The translations under genes were made by a program, and so were the position numbers. Of a DNA stretch of 64,000 nucleotides, positions 63,393 through 64,000 are shown in pieces; within the stretch, counting starts at the first letter, position 1; the number at the start of each line of letters is the position of its first letter. The notes beneath the pieces are model-generated. The model saw only the letters and a program-made list of their open reading frames with translations, was not told where the DNA came from and made no database searches. The stretch covers positions 744,001 to 808,000 of the forward strand of contig NC_014931.1 in NCBI RefSeq assembly GCF_000184745.1. Direction: 5' to 3'. This DNA comes from Variovorax paradoxus EPS. GTDB taxonomy: Bacteria; Pseudomonadota; Gammaproteobacteria; Burkholderiales; Burkholderiaceae_C.

Positions 63393-63952
63393 TTGCGCGC
63401 TCCCGGCGTCTCGTTCTGCGAACCCAGGATCTGCTGGAGCTGCACGGCTTCTTCCGACTCCTGCACCATCACCAGTTCGCTCTCGGCAATGCGGCCGGTG
63501 AGAAGGCGCAGCAGGTCGAGCGCAAGGATGAAGCCGGCCAGCACCGAGAACACCACGCCCGACGCATACACGATGGCCATCGACGCGCCGGTGACCGGCG
63601 CCGTCACGTCCCAGTTGATGCGCGCCTGCGCCATGCTGCCCTGGAACAGCAGCCACACGATGTAGAGCATCACGACGTGGCCGACGGCCAGGCAGATCTT
63701 CTTGCCGATGGGTGGCAGCTTCTGCACCACCATGTCCACGCCCAGGTGGCCGTGCTCCTTCAGCGCGACCACCGCGCCGAGGAAGGTCATCCAGATGAAG
63801 AGCCAGCGCGAGACTTCCTCGGACACCGTGATGCCCGAGTTGAAGCCGTAGCGCAGCACCACGTTGCCGAACACGAGCACCACCATGACCGCGAGCGCGG
63901 CCGCGATCAGCGCCTCGATGCCGGTGCAGCACCGGTCGATCCAGCGACTCAT
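63389..63952 (-). CDS. TRAP transporter small permease (DctQ)
   Basis: 187 residues with four membrane segments and the DctQ motif region NVVLRYGFNSGITVSEEVSRW, WMTFLGAVVALKEHGHLGVD. It anchors the large permease. Its gene lies closest to the right edge, so a binding-protein gene could precede it outside the window; otherwise the orphan DctP at 51992 is the candidate partner. Confidence 0.92.
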   Translation of the reverse strand: MSRWIDRCCTGIEALIAAALAVMVVLVFGNVVLRYGFNSGITVSEEVSRWLFIWMTFLGAVVALKEHGHLGVDMVVQKLPPIGKKICLAVGHVVMLYIVWLLFQGSMAQARINWDVTAPVTGASMAIVYASGVVFSVLAGFILALDLLRLLTGRIAESELVMVQESEEAVQLQQILGSQNETPGARK

Positions 63953-64000
63953 GGCGCGGCCGCGGCCAAGGCTGTTCTTTGCATCTCCACCAGCGCGCGC

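Overview
The window is high-GC DNA from a beta-proteobacterium, most likely a member of the Comamonadaceae close to Variovorax. The basis is overall gene content and style: TRAP transporters, a PQQ gene cluster, a 5-oxoproline operon and many small stress-type proteins. This is inference from composition and gene families; no marker gene or rRNA is present. No tRNA, rRNA or CRISPR array was recognised.

Positions 1 to about 20.9 kb are the distal part of an integrative island that ends at a P4-type tyrosine integrase (19542-20828) and continues beyond the left edge. From the left it carries the C-terminal half of an SMC-like ATPase coupled to a Toprim protein resembling JetD (a Wadjet-like anti-plasmid pair), an HNH endonuclease, a DUF3800 protein coupled to an unknown protein, a 1405-residue fusion of a GT-B glycosyltransferase with a B12-binding-type radical SAM enzyme, and a convergent two-gene operon encoding a GHKL (Hsp90/histidine-kinase-like) ATPase and a protein with possible phosphoribosyltransferase-like folds. 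A tandemly duplicated AlpA/replication-protein module follows, with iteron-like repeats inside one replication gene. The fusion gene and the GHKL operon are the best candidates here for an undescribed system.

Positions 21 to 40 kb are chromosomal and rich in small or accessory stress genes: exonuclease III, a PPC-domain protein, a CheB-CheR-PAS-kinase-receiver hybrid, a PRC-barrel protein, a metallophosphoesterase, a nucleotidyltransferase-like protein, a four-gene operon (acyl-CoA dehydrogenase-like, PIG-L deacetylase, NodS-like methyltransferase, glycosyltransferase), a four-helix copper-binding protein, a UdgX-type uracil-DNA glycosylase, a DUF72 protein, a short-chain dehydrogenase and a PoxB-like TPP enzyme broken by one inserted base. 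Two small membrane proteins (21163 and 37111) are paralogues flanking this block.

Positions 40 to 48 kb hold a GntR regulator divergent from a tightly packed 5-oxoproline operon: a two-part transporter (DUF969/DUF979), pyroglutamyl peptidase, PxpA, a PxpB-PxpC fusion and a biotin carboxylase/BCCP subunit. Together these reproduce, on separate chains, the domain set of urea carboxylase.

Positions 48 to 64 kb are a plant-polymer and periplasmic-oxidation region: an alpha/beta hydrolase, a PL10-type pectate lyase lipoprotein with two palindromic operators, an IclR regulator divergent from a TRAP binding protein, a ThuA-like lipoprotein, a PQQ dehydrogenase with a C-terminal cupredoxin-like domain, pqqABCDE (including a 24-residue pqqA), a prolyl-iminopeptidase-like hydrolase, an ELWxxDGT-repeat protein and TRAP permease genes dctM and dctQ. 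The enzyme, its cofactor pathway and a solute transporter are thus encoded together.
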